From Scleromitrula shiraiana (taxonomy: Eukaryota; Ascomycota; Leotiomycetes; Helotiales; Sclerotiniaceae): a stretch of 64,000 nt of DNA. The translations under genes and the position numbers were made by a program. Within the stretch, counting starts at the first letter, position 1. Every line of letters begins with the position of its first letter. The stretch is from assembly GCA_028455995.1 (NCBI GenBank), contig JABELC010000005.1:1736001-1800000 (forward strand), read 5' to 3'. A model generated the notes under the pieces. It was not told the DNA's origin and did no database searches. It saw nothing but the letters and a program-made list of their open reading frames with translations. Positions 34,986 through 46,659 of this stretch are shown in pieces.

Positions 34986-35493
34986 TGTAAATTAGGGGAT
35001 AGGGAAGGGAAGAAGGGATTCTTACGTGGTGATACCAACGCCAAGGGTGGCGGCTTCCTCGAAGCTGAGGTTATCTGGGATCTTGAGTTGGATATTTCCT
35101 TTCACAACGATGTAGTTTCCGAACGCTCCATCATCATGATTGACCTCATTTCCACCGTGGACAAAACCGGTGATTCTATCACCCTTCTTGAAATCCTTTG
35201 TAACTTTGCTTCCGACCTCTTCAACTACACCTGCGTAATCGCAACCAATCTGGACGGAGACTCATGTTAGGATATAGTATCAATTGAGCTATCATGATGA
35301 GAGAAGGGGGAGATGTGGAACTTACTCTGGCGCCTGCAGTGGTCAACCATTCGATGTGCTTCCAATCGGTGGGGTTCAAGGCAACTGCCTTGGTCTTGAC
35401 CAAGATATAATCATCTCTAAGTTTTGGAATGGAGGCCTCAACAGCCTTTGACTCTCCAGGCTTCTGAACTACAATTGCGGTGTTCTTAGACAT
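34264..35493 (-). CDS. Zinc-type (MDR) alcohol dehydrogenase / trans-enoyl-reductase-like oxidoreductase
   Basis: This is an NADPH-dependent medium-chain dehydrogenase/reductase of the ToxD/LovC-like enoyl reductase branch. Three exons read 35493-35326, 35249-35026 and 34927-34264, giving 351 residues, normal for the branch. The order is a GroES-like domain with ALNPTDWKHIEW, IGCDYAGVVEEVG and FGNYIVVKG, then a Rossmann domain with LLIYGGSTATGALAIQFAKLSG and GAEKAFDYNSP. Structural and catalytic zinc cysteine sets are absent, as expected of the enoyl-reductase branch. No polyketide synthase is present in the window, so a secondary-metabolite role is not supported by context. The third exon is GC-rich with an abrupt skew switch near 34610. 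Confidence 0.9.
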
Positions 35494-35524
35494 TTTGACG
35501 TTTTAGTATGATATATGCTAATAA

Positions 35525-35526
35525 AT

Positions 35527-35582
<56 letters not shown>

Positions 35583-35588
35583 TAGATA
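35525..35588. repeat. (GATA)n microsatellite
   Basis: About 15 tandem TAGA units just upstream of the MDR oxidoreductase start (35493), probably in its promoter or 5' leader. Confidence 0.97.
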
Positions 35589-35689
35589 TATGATTGACTA
35601 TGACATAGATAGAGATCAAGACATCAATTGAAAGAACAGAACATCGAAGAAGAAACAAGCTTTTCTTTATACTAGTAACATCCAAAAAT

Positions 35690-35790
35690 CCAGCATGATG
35701 AAAATCCAGCATGATGAAAATCCTGCATGATGAAAATCCTCCATGATTAAAACTTAAATCCTTCATGGTTAAAATCCTCCATGATTAAAA
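35690..35790. repeat. 15-bp minisatellite
   Basis: Six or so units of GCATGATGAAAATCC and its variants CCATGATTAAAATCC and TTCATGGTTAAAATCC follow each other with a period near 15. Confidence 0.9.
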
Positions 35791-35799
35791 TCCTTTAGA

Positions 35800-36330
35800 A
35801 TTTGAAAATAAGTGAAATTAGTAACAACTTGAATATACTAGAATGATTAATATAACATAATAGTTTTATATAATATTCAAGTTATACTATGATCATCATG
35901 ATCATGATACTACTAGCTACTAGTATATTTATTAAAAATATAAATTCAATATACTAGTAATATTATTAATAGAAAATCATGAAGCATCATGATCGTGATT
36001 TTAAGTATTTATAAGCTATACTTAAGTTAATTTTTTATAATCAATAATTTTTTATGAAATTTTCTGAAGAAATCTACTTAGTCGAGAAAAATATGAAGAT
36101 CGACTCCGAGTCGGAACATTTAAATTTTTTGAATTTATCACGAAAAATTATTAAAAATCTATATCTTTAAATATTCATATTTTATTAACAAATTGTATTT
36201 GAGAAAAATCATTTATATATTTAAATAAAAAATTATTCAATTGATAAATTTATTAATTTTCGTTAAATAAAAATTTATATTACTAATATATATAAAAAAA
36301 TATTAAAAATACTAGTACTAGTAGTATATG
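35800..36330. other. Extremely AT-rich island
   Basis: About 530 nt, nearly all A and T, lacking long open frames. The only notable GC-containing piece is a perfect inverted repeat, CGACTC-C-GAGTCG, near 36095-36107. It may be a decayed transposon fragment (repeat-induced point mutation) or simple AT-rich spacer. Confidence 0.5.
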
Positions 36331-38656
36331 AAAATCATTATCAAAATCGCTTATTTTAATATTCTTGCTCGGCCCTCACATTTTTCCCGCTTGAGTTTAT
36401 CAAACAAGTGGAGCATCGATGCGGGGTGTTTAATGCCCCGATCAATAATTGCCATCTTCGATGATCTTGTCACTACTAGAACTACTAGGATGAAAAGAAC
36501 GTCATTATGACTGCAAATACCGAGGAATACCTACATAGGCATTGTTTGGCAAACCCGACGGTGCAATAATTAGGATTCTTTACCCCACTTTGGTTATGAT
36601 CATGGTGCTTGTTCTCGGGGATAGGTGGAAGGGCGTGGTATACAATAGGTATGGATGGATGCCCATGGACTGCTAACTTGACTCGAGAGTCGAGATTAAG
36701 AGGATTTCAACTTAACTAGAGCTTGATTTCTCGTTTTTGTTGATTTGAGCTTCTGAACTGCTGTTTTAAGACTGGAATTTTTGAGTGCTTACATACTATT
36801 AGTATTGTGGTGCATGTAGTTGTCACATGGCAACGACGCGTATGGTATTTGGGTCGTACGATGTGATATCACTAATAACTTCGACTTTACAATATAAGTA
36901 TTAGACAAACGCGGCATTGTTATAATAAATTTGAGGTATGTTATTGATTTGGGAATTCATAAGGTACTAATTTAATGGATCAATGATGACTGATTTATTA
37001 CGAGATTTAATCAGATCATTATTCCTTCCTTATACGTTCCTACTGTTTACTGTGTTTGCCGCGTGATATAACATGAGACTTTCAATTGTCTACTTACCTC
37101 GAAATGAACTATTTCCAGGCTTTTCTAGAATTTCCATTTTTGGAGTGATTCGGGCTACCTGCATAAATTCACCTTCTATATAGATTCATGAGTGAATACG
37201 GTTGATACATCTTCTTCTCGTTTTTGTTGCATATCTCAATAGCCTGGAAACTTGCCGAAATACAGCAGTAAGAAGCCTATAATCCAATAAATGAATGGAT
37301 AAGTGAGTCGACTGCAATGGAAAGAAAGAGTGACTTCTTTCTCAAAATTTGACCCTCCTTTTTTCCCTTTTATGTTTACATATAAGATGAAAATATTCTA
37401 ACACGTACAGTATCGATTTTATTCACACGACTTTTCTAGACACACGTCTGTATCCGCGGTTTTTCTAATGCATTACTACTCTGTAAATAAAAAGAAACCA
37501 AATCATCAAATCAAATGATAGTTCTTCTTTGGTTGCACCACCAGCATCACCTTTTTTTCAGATATCACACTTCAAGTACCCCCAGCCTTAGCAACTAATG
37601 AAATATTGTGACCAACCAAAACCCATATAACTATAAGAAAAAACGAGAAAAAAATAATCATAACTCCCCTTTATGCGCCAGATGGATATATGCATATAGA
37701 CTACTGGATGTTTGTATCAATTATTCCTTATGATTTGATAATCCCTCGAGCTTACCATCCTATATCCCTAGTTCTATTTACTTTTTCCATGCTGGGCATC
37801 AGCCTCTTGATAAAAATTTATCTTTCCGATGCAAGATTTAGGACGATTAGGTATCACCGCACTCTCGACATTTTTATAGAGAGGGAGTAGCTGGATATAT
37901 TCCTTCGTATGCTAAGAAGCGGTGTAGCTAGAGGAGGGGAGGGAAGATGTGGTGGAGCTGTGATTAAACAGTTTAGTTTCTAGAATTTTTACTTGGACAA
38001 TTCGAATTTATTGAAAATATTCGAGTTTGATAGATCAGAACTCTTAGAATCCAATGAGCTATTAAGATTGAAAGCTTACGTTAGTTTTCTTGAATTGTCC
38101 AATTCCATCACTACAAATTGATATATTAAAATACTGTATCTGTATCTGTATCTGTATACTGTGTGATATGATTAATATATGCCATCTGCCATCTGCCATT
38201 TATTTGCCCTATAAACCCCTTCAACAACATAAGCTTAAACTTGGGGTCTGTTCGCAGTCTATCCGCTGCTTGTATCCGCATCTAATACTAAAAGAAGAAG
38301 TTCGTTTAATAACAATCTTGAAAATAATACGGAAGTATACTATATATTCATTTCCCAATTCTAACCTTTTCCCTCGTTCAATTGTACTACGTGACTTCAA
38401 AGTAGGCATCTGAGATTTTGAGATTTTGAACATGAGGGATGTGAATGGGATGGATAAAGTACTACTTCTTGTACTTTATGTAGTATGTACCCACTACAGT
38501 TTGTGCCCAGGTAATGTAGGTATGTATGTACAGTATGTACCGGTATGCATACTTTGCACTACTTTTTACATATTGTAGCGCGAAATGCGAGAAACTTGTT
38601 TCATAGGTAGGGATTTGAAGATTTGAATAGAACAGTCATTGTAAACATTCCCCCTT

Positions 38657-38691
<35 letters not shown>
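38657..38691. repeat. (CT)n microsatellite
   Basis: About 17 CT dinucleotides upstream of the large repeat-protein gene, in its probable promoter or leader. Confidence 0.97.
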
Positions 38692-38694
<3 letters not shown>

Positions 38695-39415
38695 CTTTTC
38701 TCTTCACCTATAATCCTTTCCTCTCTCACAATCACACACCCCTCTCTCAATCCTCTTCTCCATAATTCAACATCCTTCAAAATTTTCTCTTAAAATCACT
38801 CTGAGATCCTCATCTTCAAATGTAAAAGTTATCTTGTGTACCAAAGGGCACGGATATAAGGTCTTGATAAGGGTAACTCGGGATCTTCAATTGTATGGAA
38901 TACACAAAATCACACATACATATCATTCCCTAGTTGATGTCTCAGAATTGAATTGGCGAGGAAACCGAACCTGGCAAAGATTATTTACAGTACAAATCCT
39001 GCCTGTCCAGGTCCATTACAGGGAGAGCGAGCCTCCGTGTGACCAATTCTTTTCTCCATCTCTTCTCCAATCCACGGAAGTATCTCTATATTCTTTCTAA
39101 CTTCAAGACTCCACAGACACTTCACAACTTTCATAGCCACTTCCCAATATACTTCACTACCTGTCTACCTGTCTACCTATCTACCTGTCTACCTATCTAA
39201 TTATCGGTTGTGTATCTTCATATATATCTTTTTTTTTTCTTAAACCATTCATCTCATTATCTTATTCCATTTTATAGGGTCTTTTCATTCCTCATTTATA
39301 TTTTCCCTCGGATGCGAATCCCACTCTTCAGATATACATGAGTGCTCTTACGCCAAGTACGTAGCTTCGATGAATTTAGCACCCTTCTGCGATATTACAA
39401 GCTCGAATATCTACA

Positions 39416-42400
39416 ATGGCACCGGTCGAGATTTTGTCGTATAGAAGCAATTGTTTAGAGAGAGATTATGGATCGACAACGACTTATCCGTGGACGATTG
39501 GTTGGGATGAAAAAGATATCCGGACAAGGCTGAGGTTTATTGCGAATGCGTGGATTGCATCGCGGAAATATGAAGATGGATGCAGATCAGAACGGGTATG
39601 AATACAACATTTTTTCAGTAGTTTCAATCCTACGCGCGACTGCTAGATTAATCTGGCGCAAATCGACTTGTAACTCAACTCTTAGTGATCTATGGAATTC
39701 CTTCCCCAATGGTTGCGAGTAGTTTCTTTTTTTTGGATGGGAATGTTATCATTTTGATATCCTCCGTAACTCCACCCAATCATAGGAAAGACTAGTCATT
39801 CCAAGAAGTACTGGAGCCTCACTCGTCCTTTGCCATATGCTGTGTCGTGCAGTAGTGGCTTACTTTCGCGCATGCGGTGATGTAAATTATAACAGCTTAG
39901 ATCTCTAATATCATTCACAGAGTTCATATCCCGACTCAGGACCGACACGTTCACGCAGGCGTAATGATGGAAGGTTGATTATCCCGAGCACTTCGAAATG
40001 GCATTCGGATTTGTCCTCGCCAAACAACGAGGAGGAAACATCAGACGAAATAGTAGATTTGCACAACACAAACTCACTCGCCAGACCACAATCGCATGAC
40101 CATTCCAGCCACCCCATTACTTCCACTTCCTTGCCAGGAACAAGGCGCGAGCCTTCGCCATTTCACGATCCGAAATTACACCCTGCAGTCGACTTCAACT
40201 ATCAGGATGGATTTAAAGTGGCTGGGAAGGGGAAAAAGAAGGCAGGGAAGAACAATGCGGCCAAGGCTAAGGTTGTAGAAGATGATGGTGATGATGGCGC
40301 AAAGAAGAATGAGGACGAGGGTAATGGTGGTAACAATGGTGAAGGGGCTGGCGGTGGGGCTGGAGACGGAGCTGGAGATGGTGGAGACGAAAAAAAGGGT
40401 GACAAAACGGATGACAAGAAGGATGACAAAACGGATGACAAAAAGGATGACGAGAAGAAGAAGGAAGAGGAGGAGAAACCGGTAGAGGAAAAACAGGAAG
40501 AAAAACCTGCTGATGATTTCATGCCGGCTAAGAAAGGGAAAAAAGGCAAGAAAGGAAAAGCCGAACCTGAACCTACTCCACCTCCACCACCACCCCCTCC
40601 TCCTGCGCCCGAAGACAAACCAGCTGAAAAACCTGCCGAAACTTTTGACGATATAAAACTCGATGATTCTCCTAAATTGAGCCTGGATATTGGCAATAAC
40701 AATAATACCAAAAAAAGTAGCGGCTTTGGATGGGGCAGTAGTTGGATTGCCGGGGCGGCATCTGCATGGACTTTCTCTGGTACAGGTTCCGGTTCGGGGT
40801 CTCGTGAAGGAACACCCAAGAATGACCCTAAGGAAGAGGTTAAGCCAGCCAAGGAGGAGCCCAGTAATCCTTGGAGTCTCGATCGTGGTAAGCCCATTAA
40901 GAAAAGCATGGGATTTACCTTCGGTGCACCCAAAGAGGATGAAGCTAAACCAATTGTGACAGATACACCGGCAGAAACCAAGCCTGATGAGGATCTCGGT
41001 TATACTGTGACCTCCAAAAAGGACAAGAAAAAGAAGAAAGGTGGTGCTGCTGCAGATCTGTTGGAGGACGTGACTCCAAAAGAAGACCCTCCACCAGTTG
41101 TAGAGCCCCCAATGGAAGATAGTTTCAGCATTTGGGGCACTGCAAACAAGAAGAGCAAAGGTAAAACTAATATTGAGGAACCTGTTAAACCCGAGCCTAT
41201 AGTCGAAGTAAAGCCACCCACCCCTCCTCCTGTAGATGACATTTTATCATTTGCAACTTTATCGAAGAAGGAAAAGAAGAAGAAAGCAAAAGCTGGAGCG
41301 ACTATTGTTGAGGAACCAAAACCAGTAGAACCGCCGCCGCCACCAGAACCGGAACCAGAACCCGAGGTTATTCCCGAATCAAAGCCCGAGGAGCCAGCTT
41401 GGGGTGCTGCATGGGGTAGTTCCAAGAAGGAGAAGAAGAAGAAGGGTAAAAACGCTATTGCCGAACCTGAGCCGCCAAAAGTCGAAGAACCTCTACCACC
41501 TGTTATCGAACCCGAGCCAATTGTCGAGGAAAAGCCGGAGAAAAATGTTGATGAGAAGGATGATGATGACTTTGGTTGGGGTATCGGATCATGGGGCAAG
41601 AAAGACAAGAAGAAGAAGAGCAAGAATGCTGAAGAAGTCAAAACCGAGAAGCCTCCAACACCACCACCTGTGCCAGAACCGGCCCCCGCGGACGATGATA
41701 GCTGGATGCCACGAGGGTTGGGTACTTCTAAGAAAGATAAAAAGAAGAAAGGCAAGAATGATATCGAAGAACCTGAACCCGCACCTATTGTTGCAGCAAA
41801 CACTTTTGACTGGGGCTTTGATAAGCTCAATGACAAACACGCCGAGGAACCAGCTAAAGAGCCTGAACCAGAACCAGAACCAGAGCAAACTGATGGTTTA
41901 GGTATTTGGGGCGCTATAACCACTACTAAGAAAAAGGGTAAGAAGGGTAAGAAAGGTACCGAGGAACTTGAGAAAATTGACGAGGTTGTCAATGTCCCTG
42001 AACCTGCACCAGACCCACCTCCAGCGGTCGTGGATGATTTTGACTGGGGTTTCACATCCACTTCAAAGAAAGACAAAAAGAAGAGTAAAACTAAGGAACC
42101 AACACCTGAGCCACTTGTCGACACTAACCCAATTATTGAAGCTATTGAACCTGCAGATGGTGATGATTGGATGAATTGGGGACAAAAGAACAAAAGGGAT
42201 AAAACTGAAACATTGCTCCCATTTGAAGAGCCAGAAGAACCCATGTCGCCTCCACCTGTACCTGATGCACCTCCAGCGGTGACAGATGATGATTTCTTGG
42301 GTTGGGGTTTATCATCAAAGAAAGATAAGAAAAAGAAGAAATCCTCTTCATCTGCCATCCCTGATCCTTTTGTCGAACCATCAAGACCTGAGCCCTTGAA

Positions 42401-45400
42401 AGAGACTCCAATCGACGATTTTTGGGGTACCTCAGCATCTAAAAAAGATAAGAAAAAGAGTAAGAAAAACGCCCCTCTTGAAGCGATCGAGGCACCTCCG
42501 CCTGCGCCTTCACCTCCATCTCAATCTGATCATGAACACGACTCAATAGTGGAAGAGCCTACGAAGAACAAGAACGATTGGTCTTCGATATGGGGTGCTG
42601 CTAATAAATCCGACGTACAAAAAAAGAAAGGGCATCTCGGAATCGAATCTTCATCTCCTACTTCTTCGGCGGAACCTGAGGGAAGTAGTCTTTGGAATCT
42701 TGGTTCTACAGCTAAGAAGAGCAAATCTAAAGAGAGGGAAAAGGAGAAGGAGGAGGAGAAAGAGAGGGAGAGAAAAGAGGAGAGGAAAAGGGAGAAGGAA
42801 AGGGAAAAGGAAGAGGAGAAAGAGAGGGAAAGAAAAGAGGAGAGAAGAAGGGAGAAAGAAAGGGAAAAGGAAGAGGAGAAAGAGAGGGAAAGAAAAGAGG
42901 AGAGAAGAAGGGAGAAAGAAAGGGAAAAGGAAGAGGAGAAAGAGAGGGAAAGAAAAGAGGAGAGAAGAAGGGAGAAGGAACGAAAGAAAGAACGGGAAGA
43001 GGAAGAGGAGAGAGAGAAGGAAAGAGAGAGGGAAAGGAAAAAGGAAAAGGCAAGAGAGAAAGAAAAGGAGAAGTCACCCGTTAAACTCTCCAAGAAAGTG
43101 CAAAAAGAGGCTGATAAGGCTAAGAGGAAGGCCGAGAAAGAAGAGGCTGCTAGAATCGAAGCAGAGGCTCTTGAGGCCGAAGAAAGGGCTCGGGAAGAAG
43201 AGGAAGAAAGACTTAGGGAAGAAGCCGAGGAACGAGCTAGGGAGGCTGAAGAGAAAGCCAGGGAAGAGGCAGAAGCTCTAGAAGCCGAAGAAAAGGCCAA
43301 AGCTGAAGCAGAAGCAAAGGCAGAAGCAGAAGCAGAGGCTAAGAGGAAGGAGGAAGAGGCCAAAGCAGCTAAACCTCCAGTCAAATTGTCAAAGAAGCAA
43401 CAAAGAGAGGCTGACCGATTAGCTAAAATAGCGGAAGCGGAAGCCGCTGCAAGAGAAGCCGAAGAAAAAGCTGCCAGAGAAGCCGAAGAGCGTGCTATCA
43501 AAGAGGCTGAAGAAGAGGCTGAAAGATTAGCTGAAGAGGCTGCAAGGGAGGCTGAAGAGGAGGCTGCGAGAATACTTGAAGAGGAAAAGGCTGCGAAAGA
43601 GGCCAGGGAAGCAGAGAAGAGAGCTGCCAAAGAAGAAGCCGAGGCTGCCAAAAGAGCCAAGAAGGAAGCCAAATCTGGAAAGAAAAAATCTAAGCAAACC
43701 AAAGAGCCAGAAATCGCAATTCCACCACCTCCGCCTCCTCCTCCCCCTCCAGCTCCGACTAAAGTTCCATCCTTAAATTTGGACGAGTTAGACGATCTAG
43801 ATGACCTGAATCCTACCGAGCAAGAAGTAGAGGAGCTTCTGTCAGATACTAATCTAAAACCAACACCAGCGCCAGCGCCAGCGGCTTCAGCATTCAGTTT
43901 TTGGGGAGCAACTCAGAAGTCACCAGTTACAGCAACAAAGTCATTCTGGAGTAAAGGCCTTGGCATTGGCGGTAGTACCAATCTTACGCCCGTCGAGCCA
44001 CCCAAAAAAGAGACAGCTTGGAGCACGGGACGAGACGAGATTGCATTGGCTGACAAAGCAATTATTCCAGAAGCCTCCAAGGACACAACATCATCTTATT
44101 TCTCAGCTTCAGCGAAACCATCTAACCTGCCAAAGAAACCTGTCGCAGGAAAAATTGCTGATAAATTGAAAGCATTTGAAGCTACTAAACCAGTAGATGA
44201 TTCACCTCAAGTAGTTGATCCTACCCCACCACCTCCACCACCCCCTCCTCCTGCGCCACCTACGCCACAGGAAGAAAAGAAAAGATCTAAATCTTCAAGA
44301 AAGGACAGAGAAATATTGGAAACTTCCCCTTTGAATCAAGACACTCAATTCCCGGGCGCATTTCCCGAAGACGCTTACGGCGACGAAATTGTTGATATTG
44401 TCGAAATGCCTAAGAAGAGCAAGAACAAATCTGGTAAAGGCAAGGAATCTAGTAGGACGCCAGTATCTTATGATGATGAGATTATCGATATTGTTGAAAT
44501 GCCTACAGATAAGAGAAACAAAGGTAAATCTAGCAGAGGGAAGGAGTCTAGTAGAACACCACCTGATACTTCTTATGATGAAAATGAAATTGTCGATATT
44601 ATTGAAATGCCTAGGGACAAGAAGAGCAAAGATAAATCCAACCGGAGTAGAGAATCAACTAAAGCACCACCTACACCCGTCGCACCACCCACTCCACCTC
44701 CTGAGGTAGATCCAGAGCCAGTACCGGAGCCGGAGCCAGAACCAGATCGCAGATCTAAGAAGGATCGTCCTCGGGTTGCACGAGATGGATCTTCATCTTG
44801 GGGAGCACGAGTGGCTGAGCCTCGCCGAGAGGAAAGGGAAAAGAAATCATCCAGAGATCGTAGGCCTGAAGAACCAAAGGTAGAGAGAGAGGAACGAAGG
44901 TCCAGCAGAGATGCCGATCTTAAACGATCTAAATCTAAAAGATCATCAGCTAGAGATGAAAAAACATCTTCTTCAAAAGACTCATCATCTGACAAAGCAG
45001 ATAAGCCAGCAAGATCCGATAGACCGCCTATTTCTAGAGGTATATCTAATATGTTTGGACCTGCGACACCACTTCAAAGATCTAAATCAGGATCTGAAAG
45101 GCGTCCTGGTGTTAGCCGTACAAGCCCACGTCGACAATCTATTAATATGGATAGTGGAATGCCCTCCCCGTTTCCAGACGATTCTAGAGACCCACCGCCA
45201 ATGTCTGCCAAAGCCGCAAAAATGTTTGGTGTTGCAACTCCAAGACTTTCCAGAAGCAAATCGGAGAAGACCAGGCCACCACGAGGTATACCATCATAAC
45301 AATGTTCCACTAATTTTATGCTAATATCTACTCGCAGATATGTACGATGACGACGAATATGTAATCGACGTCGGCGACGATACTATGCTACACAGGTCTA

Positions 45401-46659
45401 GTCGTGATCGGAAAGGCAAATCCAAGGTAAATGATGAACCTATTCTTGAAGGGCACGCGCCACCGGCTGTTCCCATGCCGCCTGTATTCGACATGCCAAT
45501 ACGGAGAAAAACTATGCCAGATATGGATCCAAGTGCTAATGTTAGAGGGTATCAACAGAGAAGACAGGAGGAAGACATTGTTATGGCTGATATAGGTGGC
45601 CCTTCCGAAAATCCAGGTACCCCCGGCCTAAAACGAAGTGACTCAAACGCTCGAAAATCTGGATTTGGAGGTATGTTTGGTGGCTTTCTTTCGAAAAAGG
45701 ACCGTCCGGACCTCAAACGTAGAAGTACCGCGCCACCCGAAGACGACCGTGGAGCCCGACGGGACGAACGAGAACGAAAAGTCAGGCGATCTACTAGAGA
45801 TGCTGAGCCAGACATTACCATGTCAGGTGGAGCTGTAGAGGAGGACCAAGAAGCGAGAAAAGCGGCACGACGCGCAAGAAGGGCTGAGCGTGAAGCAGGC
45901 CAGCGAGGTGACGAAGCTGCACGAGCAGCGAAAGAAGAATTGAGGAGAGAACGTCAACGCAGAGAAGAAGAGGCTTTGGAAGCACAAAGACAAGAAGAAC
46001 GTGATGCTAGACGAGCCGCTAAGCGCGAGAAACGAAAATTGGCCGAGGAAGCAGAAAGAGAAGCAGAAAGAGAAGCAGAACGTTCTGAGCGAAGACGAGC
46101 CAGGAAAGAAAGAGAAGCTGCACAAGCAGATGGAGAGGATCGCGCTCGTCGTAGACGTAGCCACAGGGATACTGAAAGACGCGAAGATCGTGCAAGACCA
46201 TCCGACACTCGAAGATCTAGCCATCGGAAATCCGTTCCCGTTGTTGAAGAGCCCGAATATCTTCCCGCAGATGGCCCTGTCTATCAACACTCAAATCACA
46301 GGAGGACTTCAGCCTGGCCTTACAGCGGTACAGACTCATGGGTGAAGGATCACTCAGACGCCCCACCCCCACCAGTCGAATCTCCTGTTGGAGAAGGTGT
46401 GCCTGCTGATGACATGATCGCAGATGAGAATGAAAGGAGAAGATTAAGAAAAACTAGACCGCAAGGAGATGATGATGAACGAAGACGCAGAAGAGACGAT
46501 AGAAGGCGAGAAAGAGATACTGCGAAGACTGCAAAGAGCTCCGAAGATAGTCAAGGGGATGGTCTACGACAGAGTAACCAAACTTCTGGCTTTGAAACCT
46601 CGCGAGCGCCAAGTGCTACTGGAGGAATTTTCAGTCGATGGAGAAGATTTGGGGGTTAA
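39416..46659 (+). CDS. Giant low-complexity protein with WG/poly-Lys modules, ER/K helix and SIM-like motifs
   Basis: Three exons read 39416-39595, 39921-45285 and 45338-46659 (phases 0 and 1), giving 2288 residues. An ATG at 39338 followed by a 45-nt intron (39357-39401) would add 11 codons and is a fair alternative start. The family is unknown to me. The first 60 residues look folded (TTTYPWTIGWDEKDIRTRLRFIANAWI). There follow a Lys/Asp/Glu segment, three proline runs of 8-10, and about a dozen degenerate modules of 40-60 residues combining W-G dipeptides with SKKDKKKKGK-type basic runs and Pro/Glu linkers. Next come an ER/K helix, an Ala/Glu coiled coil with two PVKLSKK boxes, three DE-[IV]-[IV]-D-I-[IV]-E-M-P repeats, two MFG-x-ATP repeats and a basic Arg/Glu-rich tail ending GGIFSRWRRFGG. 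There is no signal peptide or membrane segment. It is probably a nuclear or cytoplasmic scaffold, by inference only. Confidence 0.85.
42733..42979 (+). repeat. 60-bp coding minisatellite (ER/K helix)
   Basis: About four copies of an exact 60-bp period encode a 20-residue Glu/Arg/Lys unit. Two successive 60-bp copies (42841-42900 and 42901-42960) are identical. It lies within the giant protein gene and changes length in multiples of 20 codons. Confidence 0.97.

Larger units (their letters stand above)
35494..39415. other. 3.9-kb spacer with AT-rich island
   Basis: I find no supported gene. From the left: TAGA array (35525-35588), 15-bp repeats (35690-35790), a very AT-rich island (about 35800-36330), then ordinary AT-rich sequence. 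A CT array (38657-38691) and CTACCTGT units (about 39160-39200) fall in the probable promoter and leader of the large repeat-protein gene. Several short open frames, up to 107 codons, look like chance. Confidence 0.55.

Noticed and set aside
1874..35493. Secondary-metabolite cluster built on the AATase-like enzyme and the ToxD-like reductase
   Set aside because: They are 31 kb apart with housekeeping genes between, and no polyketide or peptide synthetase, P450 or cluster regulator is present.
36328..36510. 60-codon open frame after the AT-rich island
   Set aside because: It has no family likeness, no flanking exons and poor composition.
40202..43702. Long minus-strand open frames (259, 452 and 390 codons) opposite the giant protein
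   Set aside because: The coding strand is rich in GAA/GAG/AAG/CCA codons, whose antisense (TTC, CTC, CTT, TGG) lacks stops. The products are poly-Ser/Phe/Leu, and no splice structure or start supports them.
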